From JAEZDP01 sp964430855 (GTDB taxonomy: Bacteria > Acidobacteriota > Vicinamibacteria > Vicinamibacterales > Vicinamibacteraceae), in assembly GCA_964430855.1 (NCBI GenBank), contig CAYSHC010000002.1, positions 1-64,000 of the forward strand: DNA of 64,000 nucleotides. Direction: 5' to 3'. The notes beneath the pieces are model-generated. The model was not told the DNA's origin. It made no database searches and was given only the letters and a program-made list of their open reading frames with translations. Both the position numbers and the translations under genes were made by a program. This document shows positions 1-10,078 of the stretch, one piece after another; position 1 is the first letter of the stretch; each line of letters opens with the position of its first letter.

Positions 1-2902
1 ACGGCGTCCCCGACAGCCACGCCGCGATGCCGTTGATCTGCCAGTTCTTCACGATCTGCGCCAGCACGCCGGTCGACTCGCGCGCCCACGGCAGTTCGTA
101 GACGAAGCCCAGCTGGAGCATGTGCGGCCGGTCGTAGCCCGCGCGCGCGTAGTTGCGGTGGTACTGCGACGGCTGGCTCCACATCACCACCGCGCGCCCG
201 TCATCGTCGACCTCGTTGAGCGCCTTGCTGAAGGTGTAGGCGCCCTTGAGCATCAGGCCGTGCTTGAAGGGCCGGTTCAGCGCGACCTGGAGCGAGTGGT
301 AGTTGGCGCGCATCCGGGCCGCCCAGTCGAGGATGTTGGCGGTGCCGGCCTGCTCGAAGTACTGCCGGGCCGTGTTCCCGCCCGATTCGGCGTAGTTCAG
401 GTTGATGTCGCCGTAGCCGTTGCGCGTGGCCGTGCCGACGTAGCCGGCGCTCACCGCCACGTCGAAGGGCAGGCGCCGCTCGAGGAAGACGTTCCACGAA
501 TCGATCGTGCCGCGCTGGACGTTGTTCGGGTCGGGCGTCCGCATGTTGACGCCGCGCGGCAGCGGCACGTTGCCCGACTCGAGGTCGGGGTTGGGCGCGC
601 CGGGGATGCCGTTCTGGAGGTGTCCGTAGGCGATGAAGCCGTTCGGCCCGGCGTCACCGTAGGCGATCACCAGCGGATACGGGTCGCGGATCGGACGCGC
701 CCACGGCATCGGGTTGAACGTGCGCCCGTAGCCGGCACGGAACACCGTGTCGTCGTTGATGCGGTAGGCCACGCCGATGCGCGGCGCAAACAGCGTGTTG
801 CTGGTCTTGATGCCCAGGTCCTTCGGGTTGCCGCCCAGGCCGCCGAGCCGCACGGTGAACGTCGACAGGTCGAGCATCTCGAGCCCGCGGTCCTCGCGCG
901 ACATCAGCGGGTAGTTCTCGTAGCGCAGGCCGAGGTTCACCGTCAGCTTCTCGTTCACCTGCCAGCGGTCCGACACGTAGAACCCGAGCTGGTTCTCGCG
1001 CGCCGTCATCTCCTCGAACTGCACGCTCTTGCCGAAGCTCGAGAGCTCGCCGAGCATCATGCCGGCAAACGCGTTCCAGCCGCCGACACCCGCGTAACCG
1101 GGCACGCCCGTCGTGCCGCCGCCGAAGGTCAGCGCCCCGCGCGGGTTGCCGATCTCGGGCTGCCAGTGGTCGAGCGTGAGGCGCACGAAGTCGAAGCCGG
1201 TCCGGAGCTCGTGACGGCCGGCCACCTTCGTCAGGTTGAGCGACGCCGTGTAGGAGCGCTCGTCGCGCCACACCGGGGTCCACGTGGAGTCGTTGCCCAG
1301 CGTGCCGAGGCCGGTGTTGAACTGCGGCATGCCGCTGTGCCGTTCGGGGTTCTGCGCGCTGTTGCCTGACAGGCCGGCGGTGTTGGTGCCGGGGATGCCG
1401 AACACGTCGAGGCCGTAGTTGGTGCCGTAGTCGGGCCCCTCCGACTGGTGGGTCATCACGTTGAAGCCCACGTTGCCGTCGAGGATGAGCGTCGGGCTCA
1501 GCGTCCACGTCTGGCCCACGGTGCCGAGGTACACCTGCGTGTCGCCGCCGCCGGGCTGGTCGAAGGGCAGGTAGAAGAGGTCGAGCACCTCGGCGTCCAT
1601 CATCGAGAACTTGGCCCAGAACTGATGCGCGCTCGTGCGGTTCCAGTTGACCTTCACGTCGTAGTTGTCGCGGTCGGCCTTCGGAAACCGCCCGACAAAC
1701 AGGTTGTTCTGCAGCCCGTTGTTCGTGCCCGGGTTGTTGGGCAGGGGATAGGCCTCGGCCAGCAGCCTGCCGATGCGGTCGACGCGGTCTTCGGGGATCA
1801 CCGCCCCCGGGAAGAACTCGCGGCCGGCGCCCGTCTGCGGGTCGCCCGTCGTCGGGTCGTAGATGCGGAAGTTCGGGTTGAACGCGAGCACCTCGCTGAA
1901 GTCACCGCGGCGCATCCGCTCGGTGGGCACCGTGAAGGTGTCGAAGCGGCTGCGGCGTTCGGCGTTGCGCTCCCACGACCCGAAGTAGAACAGCTTGTTG
2001 CGGACGATCGGGCCGCCGACGGTACCGCCCATGATCGACGTGCTCGCGTCGAGCTTCTGGGGGTCGAAGTACCCGGGTCGCGCGTTCCACTCGTCCTGCT
2101 GTCGGAAGAAGAACGCCGAGCCGCGCAGGTTGTTGGTGCCCGACTTGGTCGCCACCGACATCGCCGCGCCGCCGGTCATGCCCTGCGACGCGTCGAAGCT
2201 GTTGGTCGAGATGTTGACGTTCTCGATCGTCTCGGCCGGCGCGATGTAGCCGGCGTGGTGGGGCAGCCAGACGTTGATGGACGCCGCGCCGTCGATGCGG
2301 GTGGTGTTGGTGTTGCGCGCCGTGCCGTTGACGTTGGTCGTGAGCGCGCGCCCCGGCGTGTCGGTCTGCGCGTTCTGGAACTGCGGCGGCGTCGCGCCCG
2401 GCACCAGGTTCATGAGGGCCTGGTAGTTCCGGTACTGGTTGAGCGGCATGTTGACGACGTCCTCGGGCCGCAGGTCGACGCTGACGTCGGCCTTGTCGGT
2501 CTTGAGGAGCGCCGCCTCGGTGGTCACCGTCACCGTCTCGGTGAGGGCGCCCACCTCGAGCCGCCCGTTGACGCGCACGATGCCGCCCGGCGTCACCGGG
2601 ATGCCCGTCTGCACGTACTCCTTGAAGCCCTGCAGGGTCGCGCGGAGCGTGTACGGGCCGGGGAGCACGTTGCGGATCGTGTAGGTGCCGGTCTCGTCGC
2701 TGATGGCCTCGAGCGTGAGCCCCGTGCTCTCGTTCTCGATGGTCACGGTGGCGCCGGGAATGGTCGCGCCCGACTCGTCGGTAATCTGGCCGGTGAGGCT
2801 GCCATAGATGGCCTGCGCCGCGGCCGGGCCCGGCAGGCTACACAGCAGGGTTATGAGGGAACACGCCAGCAGCTGGCGCAATGAACGTGGGGAGGACGTC
2901 AT
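1..2902 (-). CDS. Oar-like TonB-dependent receptor, 3' end outside window
   Basis: Outer-membrane receptor of the Oar/CarboxypepD_reg type. At least 967 codons are present and the C-terminal end of the barrel runs off the left edge. The start ATG at 2900-2902 is preceded by GAGGTG at a good distance. A signal peptide of about 27 residues ends in AAAQA. Next comes a carboxypeptidase-regulatory-like domain (about 30-115, opening with YGSLTGQITDESG), then a plug-like region (about 120-240) and a long beta-barrel region rich in aromatic and Asn/Gly turns. Receptors of this family import or bind large substrates, or act in surface organisation; the substrate cannot be told here. It is transcribed alone, away from ppc, from a good sigma70-like promoter about 100 bp upstream. 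Family call is strong, substrate unknown. Confidence 0.9.
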   Translation of the reverse strand, partial: MTSSPRSLRQLLACSLITLLCSLPGPAAAQAIYGSLTGQITDESGATIPGATVTIENESTGLTLEAISDETGTYTIRNVLPGPYTLRATLQGFKEYVQTGIPVTPGGIVRVNGRLEVGALTETVTVTTEAALLKTDKADVSVDLRPEDVVNMPLNQYRNYQALMNLVPGATPPQFQNAQTDTPGRALTTNVNGTARNTNTTRIDGAASINVWLPHHAGYIAPAETIENVNISTNSFDASQGMTGGAAMSVATKSGTNNLRGSAFFFRQQDEWNARPGYFDPQKLDASTSIMGGTVGGPIVRNKLFYFGSWERNAERRSRFDTFTVPTERMRRGDFSEVLAFNPNFRIYDPTTGDPQTGAGREFFPGAVIPEDRVDRIGRLLAEAYPLPNNPGTNNGLQNNLFVGRFPKADRDNYDVKVNWNRTSAHQFWAKFSMMDAEVLDLFYLPFDQPGGGDTQVYLGTVGQTWTLSPTLILDGNVGFNVMTHQSEGPDYGTNYGLDVFGIPGTNTAGLSGNSAQNPERHSGMPQFNTGLGTLGNDSTWTPVWRDERSYTASLNLTKVAGRHELRTGFDFVRLTLDHWQPEIGNPRGALTFGGGTTGVPGYAGVGGWNAFAGMMLGELSSFGKSVQFEEMTARENQLGFYVSDRWQVNEKLTVNLGLRYENYPLMSREDRGLEMLDLSTFTVRLGGLGGNPKDLGIKTSNTLFAPRIGVAYRINDDTVFRAGYGRTFNPMPWARPIRDPYPLVIAYGDAGPNGFIAYGHLQNGIPGAPNPDLESGNVPLPRGVNMRTPDPNNVQRGTIDSWNVFLERRLPFDVAVSAGYVGTATRNGYGDINLNYAESGGNTARQYFEQAGTANILDWAARMRANYHSLQVALNRPFKHGLMLKGAYTFSKALNEVDDDGRAVVMWSQPSQYHRNYARAGYDRPHMLQLGFVYELPWARESTGVLAQIVKNWQINGIAAWLSGTP

Positions 2903-3002
2903 GAAGCACCTCGCGGTAGAGCCTCAGGTGTCTGTGCTCAGCCGTAGCGGCACGCACGACGGGCCGGCGGAGGCGCTGACGGTGAGCTCAGAAGGTGGCA
3001 CG

Positions 3003-3031
3003 ACTGTACGCGCGACACTACCGGCTGTCAA
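3003..3031 (-). promoter_or_regulatory. sigma70-like promoter of the TonB receptor gene
   Basis: On the minus strand a perfect TTGACA (3031-3026) is followed by a 17-nt spacer and TACAGT (3008-3003). It lies about 100 bp upstream of the receptor start codon, giving a leader of roughly 95 nt with a Shine-Dalgarno-like GAGGTG. Confidence 0.6.
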
Positions 3032-3074
3032 CGACCTGGAAGGATGCAATTACCGGAAGCTCTGCCATAGATCA

Positions 3075-3090
3075 GGCGCGGCCTCGCGCC
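3075..3090 (-). terminator. possible hairpin after ppc
   Basis: GGCGCG and CGCGCC pair around a 4-nt loop, 16 bp beyond the ppc stop codon. There is no clear T tract, so it may be only a weak terminator or a chance GC palindrome. Confidence 0.3.
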
Positions 3091-3106
3091 GTGGGAGCCA
3101 GTACGC

Positions 3107-5641
3107 TCAGCCCGAGTTGCGCAGCCCGGCACTGATGCCGGCGATGGTGCGCACGAGGGGGCGCGCGGCCCGCTCGTCACCCGCGCGGTACCGGCGCAGC
3201 AGCTCCACCTGCACGGCATTGATGGGGTTCACGTAGGGGTTGCGCAGGTGGATGGTGCGCTGCACGACCGGGTGTCTGTCGAGCAGCGCCTTCGCCTCGA
3301 CGATGTCGAGGACGAGACGGGTGGTGCGCTGGTGCTCGTCCTCGATCTGCGCGAAGTGCCTGGCCGGCTCGGCCTCGGCGGGCACGAGCGACAGGTAGCT
3401 GCGTGCGATGTCGAGGCTCGTCTTCGCGAGCGTCATTTCGAGGTTCTCGACGATGGTCCTGAAGAAGGGCCACTCGCGGTAGAGCCGGCGCAGCGTCTCG
3501 AGGCCTCCGGGTGCCTCGGCAATGGGCGCCAGTCCCGTGCCGCAGCCGTACCACGCCGGCAGCAGCGTGCGGTTCTGCGTCCACGCGAACACCCAGGGGA
3601 TCGCGCGCAGCGAGCCGAGGTACTCCGCATCGGCGGCGGGACGGCGCGCCGGCCGCGAGCCGATCTCGAGCAGCGCCAGTTCGTCCACCGGCGTGAACGC
3701 GCGGAAGAAGTCGACAAACGTCGCTGACTGCCACACGAGCGCGCGGTACGCCTCCTCGGCACGCGCGGCCGCCTCGGTGATCAGCGCGCGGCCGTATTCC
3801 GGCGCGTGCGGACGTGCGACGTCGGGGAAGGCCGACAGCAGCGTCGCCGAGAGCGCAGCCTCGAGGTTGCGATAGGCGAGCCCCGGCAGGCCGTACTTGA
3901 AGGAGATCGTCTCGCCCTGCTCGGTGAGCTTGAGCCGGCCCGGCGGGTGGCCCGGCGGTTGGGCGAGGATCGCGGCGTGCGTCGGGCCGCCGCCGCGCCC
4001 GGTGCTGCCGCCTCGGCCGTGGAAGATCGTGAGCTCCACGCCGTGGCGTGCGGCCACCGCGGCGAGGTCTTCCTGCGCCCTGTAGATCTCCCACTGCGCG
4101 GAGAGGTAGCCGCCGTCCTTGGCCGAGTCGGAGTAGCCAACCATCACTTCCAGGCGCCGCCCGCGCGCCTCGAGCCGCGCCGCGAACGCGGGCTGCGTGA
4201 TCAGCGTGTCGACGACCGCGCCCGCACGGCGCAGGTCCTCGATCGACTCGAAGAGCGGCACAATCGACATCTGCACGCCGGCCTCGTCGGTGAGGGCGAG
4301 CGCACGCAGGACGGGCTCGACGCCTGTCGTGCCGGACAGGACAAGCGTGTCGCACACGACCGGGCCGTGGGCGGCCTGGAGCTCGGCGACCGTCCTGAGC
4401 GTCGCGCGGACCCGGTCGGTGCCCTGCTCGAGGTCGCGCGCGTGGACGCGCACGTCAACCTTCGCGACGTGGAAGCCGAAGATCTCGACGCGCCGGCGCA
4501 GGGCGGCCAGCCGGCCGTTGGCGATGCGGTCGCCGCGGTGCGCGCGCAGGCTGCGATCGATCAGGTCGAGGTCGGCGCGGAACTCGTCAGCGGATGCGTA
4601 CGCATGCGGCTCGGTGCCCGTCAGCGTGCGCCGCAGCCGATGCCACATCATCCAGAGCTTGCGCCGGTACGGCTCCTCGTCGAGCGTCGTGCCGATGTCG
4701 GCGGCCACCTGCGGCATCGCGGCGGCGTCGGCCTCCGTCGACGCCACCACCGCGTCGTCGACGTCCACGACGGAGCTCGAGACGCCCACCGTGCGCGCGA
4801 GGTCGCGCACCTCGTCGATGTAGCGCTCGATGACGAGCCGCCTCGCACGCTCCACGGCCTCGACCAGCGTGTCGGGACCCGCGTTGGGGTTGCCGTCCTG
4901 GTCGCCGCCGATCCACGAGCCGAACCGGAGGGGCAGCGGGGCCCCCGGCAGCCATCGCCTGTAGTCGCCGACGAGCGCGGGCGCCACCTCGAAGAGGCTC
5001 TGCTCGAAGAACCACAGCCCGTGCCGGATCTCGTCCACGACGCGCGGGCGCTTGGCGCGCGTCTCGTCGGTCTGCCAGAGCGTGGTGATCAGCTCGGCGA
5101 GCGCGTCCTCGACGTCGCGCCGGCCGGCGGGTGAGAGCTGCGGGTCGTCGAGCTGGTGGAGCAGCTCGCTGACGCCGAGCTGCGCCGTGAGCACGGTGCG
5201 GCGCGTGGCCTCCGTCGGGTGCGCCGTGAGCACCAGCTCCAGCGACACGTCGCGCGCGCCTCGCGCGATGGCCTCGTCGTCGAGGCCCGCCTCGCGCAGC
5301 CGGCGGAACGCGGCGTCGAGCGACTCGGCGGGCACGCGCTGCTCGACGGCGTACTGCCGGCGGCGCCGGATGCGATGGTGCTGCTCGGCGAGGTTCACGA
5401 GCTGGAAGTACATCGAGAACGCGCGCACGAGGCGCGCCTGGTCGTCGAGCGGCAGCCCCGCCACGATGCGCCGGACCGCGGGGAAGTCGCCGTCGCGCGA
5501 CGTCAGCCGCACGCGTTCCTCGATGTCGTAGAGTGCCCGGCCCTCCTGCTCGAGGATCACCTGCCCGAGGATCTCGCCGAGCAGCCGGATGTCGCGCCTC
5601 AGGGGGCGCTGCGCGTCCGTCGCGGCCGGGGAAGGAGGCAT
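3107..5641 (-). CDS. ppc: phosphoenolpyruvate carboxylase
   Basis: Cytoplasmic enzyme converting PEP and bicarbonate to oxaloacetate, replenishing the TCA cycle. The 844 residues are close to the usual bacterial length of about 880-930. Family landmarks run in order: LTAHPTEA with catalytic His141, GGDQDGNPN, VGYSDSAKDGG, HGRGGSTGRGGGP (mobile catalytic loop), LTEQGETISFKYG, LEMTLAKTSLDIA, LRNPYVNPINAVQ and a C-terminal AGLRNSG. The ATG at 5639-5641 sits 6 nt after TACAAT with no Shine-Dalgarno sequence, suggesting a leaderless message. It is divergent from the peptide transporter with 42 bp between starts. Identification is secure. Confidence 0.97.
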   Translation of the reverse strand: MPPSPAATDAQRPLRRDIRLLGEILGQVILEQEGRALYDIEERVRLTSRDGDFPAVRRIVAGLPLDDQARLVRAFSMYFQLVNLAEQHHRIRRRRQYAVEQRVPAESLDAAFRRLREAGLDDEAIARGARDVSLELVLTAHPTEATRRTVLTAQLGVSELLHQLDDPQLSPAGRRDVEDALAELITTLWQTDETRAKRPRVVDEIRHGLWFFEQSLFEVAPALVGDYRRWLPGAPLPLRFGSWIGGDQDGNPNAGPDTLVEAVERARRLVIERYIDEVRDLARTVGVSSSVVDVDDAVVASTEADAAAMPQVAADIGTTLDEEPYRRKLWMMWHRLRRTLTGTEPHAYASADEFRADLDLIDRSLRAHRGDRIANGRLAALRRRVEIFGFHVAKVDVRVHARDLEQGTDRVRATLRTVAELQAAHGPVVCDTLVLSGTTGVEPVLRALALTDEAGVQMSIVPLFESIEDLRRAGAVVDTLITQPAFAARLEARGRRLEVMVGYSDSAKDGGYLSAQWEIYRAQEDLAAVAARHGVELTIFHGRGGSTGRGGGPTHAAILAQPPGHPPGRLKLTEQGETISFKYGLPGLAYRNLEAALSATLLSAFPDVARPHAPEYGRALITEAAARAEEAYRALVWQSATFVDFFRAFTPVDELALLEIGSRPARRPAADAEYLGSLRAIPWVFAWTQNRTLLPAWYGCGTGLAPIAEAPGGLETLRRLYREWPFFRTIVENLEMTLAKTSLDIARSYLSLVPAEAEPARHFAQIEDEHQRTTRLVLDIVEAKALLDRHPVVQRTIHLRNPYVNPINAVQVELLRRYRAGDERAARPLVRTIAGISAGLRNSG

Positions 5642-5647
5642 CCCGCC

Positions 5648-5653
5648 ATTGTA
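5648..5653 (-). promoter_or_regulatory. -10 box of ppc, leaderless arrangement
   Basis: TACAAT on the minus strand ends 6 nt before the ppc ATG, so transcription would begin at or next to the start codon. No TTGACA-like -35 was seen at 16-18 bp. Confidence 0.45.
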
Positions 5654-5683
5654 GGACGCCGACCTGTGCTATTTGTGTCGGGC

Positions 5684-7156
<1,473 letters not shown>

Positions 7157-7191
7157 TGCTTGAGGCTTCGTGCTTCATGCCTGATGCCTGA

Positions 7192-7548
7192 TCAACCCCG
7201 TCCGACCCAGACCGGTTCCGGGGTGATCACCTCCGCCGGGGTCGCGCCGGGGTCGGGCCGGCCCGAACCTTCGAGGCGGCTGATCGCACGTACGGTCATG
7301 TCGTGCGTGCACGCGATCTGGCACGACAGCCGGACGCCCGTCAGCTGACGTTCGGCCAGCTTCTGCTGTTCCGCCTGCGTCATCCGGTCGGGCTCGCCCT
7401 CGAGGAACTCGACGCGGCACGTGGTGCAGCGCGCGTTGCCGCCGCAGGCGTGCAGGATGTCGACGCCGGCCTCCTCGATGGCCAGGACGAGTCGCTTGCC
7501 GTGGGGCACGTCGAACGTGCCGACATTCTCGATGGTCAGCTTGGGCAT
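7192..7548 (-). CDS. 2Fe-2S ferredoxin
   Basis: Small plant-type electron carrier of 118 residues. The cluster ligands are Cys35, Cys41, Cys44 (CGGNARCTTC) and Cys76 (LSCQIAC), the standard Cx5Cx2C...C arrangement of the Fer2 fold. The last 30 residues are a Pro/Gly-rich tail. It ends convergently with the peptide transporter and lies 38 bp downstream of the epimerase gene on the same strand. Its redox partner is not evident from the neighbours. Confidence 0.9.
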   Translation of the reverse strand: MPKLTIENVGTFDVPHGKRLVLAIEEAGVDILHACGGNARCTTCRVEFLEGEPDRMTQAEQQKLAERQLTGVRLSCQIACTHDMTVRAISRLEGSGRPDPGATPAEVITPEPVWVGRG

Positions 7549-7586
7549 GGTTCGTTGGCAGCAGACGTGGACGCCGCGTCGCGGCG

Positions 7587-8654
7587 TCAGAAGAAGCGCT
7601 TCAGCACGCCGAGCGCGCCCTGCTTCCAGGGCACGCGATGCGAGACGCCGGAGGCGTCTTGGAACTGGTCACGGTGGGCAATGTACCACTCGAAGTTGCG
7701 GAGCAGCGCGTCGCGGTTCGAGTAGCGCGGCGTGAACCCCAGCTGGCGCTCCGCCTTGTCGATGGCCACAAACGAGTCCTTCGACGCCGTCTCGTAGACC
7801 CACTTGTAGAGCGGCGACACGCCGAGCGCCTCGAGCAGGCGCAGGGCCCAGATGGCCGGCGCGGCGGGGAACCCGATGATGCGGCGTCCCCTGCCGGCGT
7901 GATCGAGCACCGCCTGGTAGTCCTCGCGCATCGTGGCAAACACCTTCGCGCCGATGTTGAACGTGTCGTTGACGGCCTCGTCGGGCAGCGTGAGGCAGCG
8001 GTAGATCGCCTCGCACAGATCCTCGACGTCGAGCAGCTGGTAGCGGTTGCGACCGTTGCCGATCATCGGAAAGTGGCGGCCGTCGAGCGCCCAGTCGTAG
8101 AGGAGCGCGAAGACGCCGAGGCGCTCCGGCCCGATGAACGACTTCGGCCGCAGGATCGGCACGACCATCCCGGCGCGGCGGAACTCGAGGGCCACGCCCT
8201 CGGCCTCAACCTTCGCGACGCCGTACGGTCCGACGCCGTCCAGCGGATCGTCCTCGCGCAGCGGGTGGTGGTCGGGGATGCCGTAGACGGCGGTGGACGA
8301 GATGTGCACGAAGCGCTGCACGCCGTGGCGCCGCGCGGCTTCGAGCATCACCCGCGTGCCCACGACGTCGGTCGTGTGGATGTCCTCCGGCGAGTAGAGC
8401 GGCAGCGCCGCCGCGCAATGGACGACGAAGGCCGCGCCGGCAATTGCGCGCTCGACGTCCTCGGGCCGGCGGATGTCGCCCAGCACGGCGTCGCAGTGCG
8501 GCTGCATGTCGGGATAGGTGAACGGCTCGATGTCGAGCGACGCCACGTCGTAGCCGCGCGCGTGCAGGTAGCGCAGAAGGTTGATGCCGAGAAAGCCGGA
8601 TCCGCCGGTCACGAGGACGCGGGGGCGGGGGGCAGGGGCGTGGTCAGCGGTCAT
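7587..8654 (-). CDS. NAD-dependent epimerase/dehydratase (extended SDR)
   Basis: Extended short-chain dehydrogenase/reductase of 355 residues acting on a nucleotide sugar or similar substrate. The Rossmann motif VLVTGGSGFLG lies at residues 12-22. The catalytic pieces HISSTAVYG and YGVAK (YxxxK) follow. The C-terminal substrate domain has an FNIGAK segment typical of sugar epimerases. I preferred ATG 8652-8654 to a start 34 codons upstream because the family fold begins only at residue 10 of this version. The likely order is epimerase then ferredoxin. The exact reaction is not determined. Confidence 0.88.
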   Translation of the reverse strand: MTADHAPAPRPRVLVTGGSGFLGINLLRYLHARGYDVASLDIEPFTYPDMQPHCDAVLGDIRRPEDVERAIAGAAFVVHCAAALPLYSPEDIHTTDVVGTRVMLEAARRHGVQRFVHISSTAVYGIPDHHPLREDDPLDGVGPYGVAKVEAEGVALEFRRAGMVVPILRPKSFIGPERLGVFALLYDWALDGRHFPMIGNGRNRYQLLDVEDLCEAIYRCLTLPDEAVNDTFNIGAKVFATMREDYQAVLDHAGRGRRIIGFPAAPAIWALRLLEALGVSPLYKWVYETASKDSFVAIDKAERQLGFTPRYSNRDALLRNFEWYIAHRDQFQDASGVSHRVPWKQGALGVLKRFF

Positions 8655-8696
8655 GTCGAAAGGCAAACCTGCCAAGTGTAGACCAGGGGGCGCTGG

Positions 8697-8702
8697 TAGA
8701 CT
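8697..8702 (+). promoter_or_regulatory. -10-like box before the ATP-grasp-like gene
   Basis: TAGACT ends 7 nt before the ATG at 8710, with no Shine-Dalgarno sequence between. It matches the TAnnnT pattern seen before ppc, the YggX-like gene, the Nramp-like gene and gltS. Confidence 0.3.
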
Positions 8703-8709
8703 CGCGCGG

Positions 8710-9660
8710 ATGACGACTGTGCTCGTGTGCGCCACCGAGGCCCGGGACCCGCGCATTGCACCGTACCTCGACGCGGCTGCGCGGCGGCGTCTCGACGCGC
8801 GCGTGGTGACGGCGGCCGACGCCGCCTCCGTCCCCGCTGACGTGCGGGTGAGCGGTGTGGTGGCCGTGGGCGCGGCGTCGGCGCCGCTGGCCGCGGACGT
8901 GGCACGGCGTCATGGCGCGCCGTGGCACGATCCCGACGCCGTGGCGCGCGCCGGCGACAGGCTCCAGTGGCTCGGCCGCCTGACGGCCACGGGCATGCCC
9001 GTGCCTCGGTTCGCGGCTGTCGATGCGGCAACGGGCGACGGCCTCGAGCGCCTGGCCGGGCTGCCCGCGCCGTGGGCCGTGACGGCTGCGCCGGTGCACC
9101 GCCTTGGTGTGGCGGCCACCCCCGACGACCTCGTGGCGCTCGCCGCCACGTGGCGCCCCGACGGCGACGTTCGGCAGCTCGTCGTCGAGGCGGCTCCGCA
9201 CGGGCCGTCGTGGCTCGTGGTCGGCCTGCTCGATGCGGGCGCCCTGCGGGTGGTCGCCGTCATTGACGTGGATGCCGCCGGCGACGGCGCGCCGGCGTCG
9301 GCCGACGGAATGTGCACGCTCGCGGTGCCGACGGCACTGGAGCGGGCTGCGCAGGCGCATCTGGCCGGGCTGGTGGCGCGCGGCTGCCTGGCGCTGGGGC
9401 TCGCGCAGGGCCCCGTCGTGGGGCTTGCCCTGAGCGTGGAGGGGCGCGCCTGCGTCGTCGACGTCGCGCCCGCGACGCTCGACGTCCCGGCCAGCGAGGT
9501 GCTCGTCATCACGGGGCCGACGCTCGAGCAATTGACGCTTGCCGATCTCGTCGTCCGGCACGCGGTCGGCGACGCGCTCGACGACTACGGCATGGATGGC
9601 ACTTTTCGCCACGTCCCGGTACCGGGACCTGACCCCAGGTCGCTCGTTCGCGAGACCTGA
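8710..9660 (+). CDS. ATP-grasp-like protein of unknown function
   Basis: A 316-residue cytoplasmic protein I do not firmly recognise. The layout resembles the ATP-grasp superfamily. An N-terminal Rossmann-like half (MTTVLVCATEARDPRI...) is followed by DRLQWLGRLTATGMPVPRF, which looks like the D/K...aGvPvP entry segment of biotin-carboxylase-type enzymes. Strands resembling the grasp domain follow. The usual Mg/ATP ligand strings are weak, so it may be divergent or inactive. It is divergent from the epimerase gene with 55 bp between. The last 12 residues and the stop codon fall inside a dispersed DNA repeat, so the native C-terminus may have been altered. Function unassigned. Confidence 0.6.
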   Translation: MTTVLVCATEARDPRIAPYLDAAARRRLDARVVTAADAASVPADVRVSGVVAVGAASAPLAADVARRHGAPWHDPDAVARAGDRLQWLGRLTATGMPVPRFAAVDAATGDGLERLAGLPAPWAVTAAPVHRLGVAATPDDLVALAATWRPDGDVRQLVVEAAPHGPSWLVVGLLDAGALRVVAVIDVDAAGDGAPASADGMCTLAVPTALERAAQAHLAGLVARGCLALGLAQGPVVGLALSVEGRACVVDVAPATLDVPASEVLVITGPTLEQLTLADLVVRHAVGDALDDYGMDGTFRHVPVPGPDPRSLVRET

Positions 9661-9672
9661 CCCCCGGTGACC
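9613..9672. repeat. dispersed palindromic repeat, copy 1
   Basis: Begins with the perfect 16-bp palindrome GTCCCGGTACCGGGAC (9613-9628). It continues through GACCTGACCCCAGGT and ends with CGCGAGACCTGACCCC (9649-9664). The last 16 bp are the exact reverse complement of 43218-43233. The TGA inside ACCTGACC is the stop codon of the upstream gene, which therefore ends in Arg-Glu-Thr. Confidence 0.65.
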
Positions 9673-9673
9673 T

Positions 9674-9940
9674 CTACTTCTCCGGGACGTAGCCGGGCGG
9701 GGGCGCGGCGCTGTCGCCGAAGAAGTACTGCTCCATGTGCTTGGCGACGAGCTCCTGTGCCTCCTTCTGCCAGGGCATCAGGCGGTACTCGTTCAGGATC
9801 ATCTTCATCTGCTCTTCCCACATCGCCCACGCCTCGGCCGAGACGTTCTCGAGGATGCGCTGACCCAGCGGGCCGGGCCACGGCGCTTCCTCGAGCGCGG
9901 GAAGTTCACGACCCAGCTTCACGCAGTGCACGGTCTTCAT
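9674..9940 (-). CDS. YggX-like Fe(II)-trafficking protein
   Basis: An 88-residue protein matching the YggX family, which protects iron-sulfur proteins and is linked to Fe(II) handling. It has the conserved HCVKLGRELPAL start with its cysteine, the WPGPLGQRI segment (family P-G-x-LG-x-RI), the EAWAMWEEQMKMILNEYRL helix and the C-terminal GYVPE. The ATG at 9938-9940 sits 6 nt after TACGAT (9952-9947) without a Shine-Dalgarno sequence. It ends convergently against the repeat and the ATP-grasp-like gene. Confidence 0.85.
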   Translation of the reverse strand: MKTVHCVKLGRELPALEEAPWPGPLGQRILENVSAEAWAMWEEQMKMILNEYRLMPWQKEAQELVAKHMEQYFFGDSAAPPPGYVPEK

Positions 9941-9946
9941 TGGCTC

Positions 9947-9952
9947 ATCGTA
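9947..9952 (-). promoter_or_regulatory. -10-like box of the YggX-like gene
   Basis: TACGAT on the minus strand ends 6 nt before the ATG. No Shine-Dalgarno sequence fits in the gap, so a leaderless message is likely if the box is used. Confidence 0.35.
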
Positions 9953-10043
9953 CACAAACGGGAGGGTTGACGAGGGAGGGAGGAGGGGAGTGGAGGACTT
10001 CTCCTCCCCTGAATTCCTGTTCTGATACGCTGGTTCCTTCGGC

Positions 10044-10057
10044 CTCACGTCCGTGAG
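10044..10057. promoter_or_regulatory. palindrome before the efflux pump gene
   Basis: CTCACG-TC-CGTGAG forms a 6+6 bp dyad centred 28 bp before the MFS start codon. The position would suit a repressor operator or a leader hairpin. No regulator gene is adjacent. Confidence 0.3.
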
Positions 10058-10078
10058 CCGCCGTGTCGCCACCCTGTC

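Noticed and set aside
122..2884. Long plus-strand ORFs opposite the TonB receptor
   Set aside because: The minus-strand frame encodes a clear Oar-like receptor across the region; the plus ORFs are Val/Arg/Ala-rich shadows.
7157..7191. Small tandem ATGCCTG repeat after the POT gene
   Set aside because: Only two full units in a 35-bp gap between convergent genes, too short to call a repeat family.
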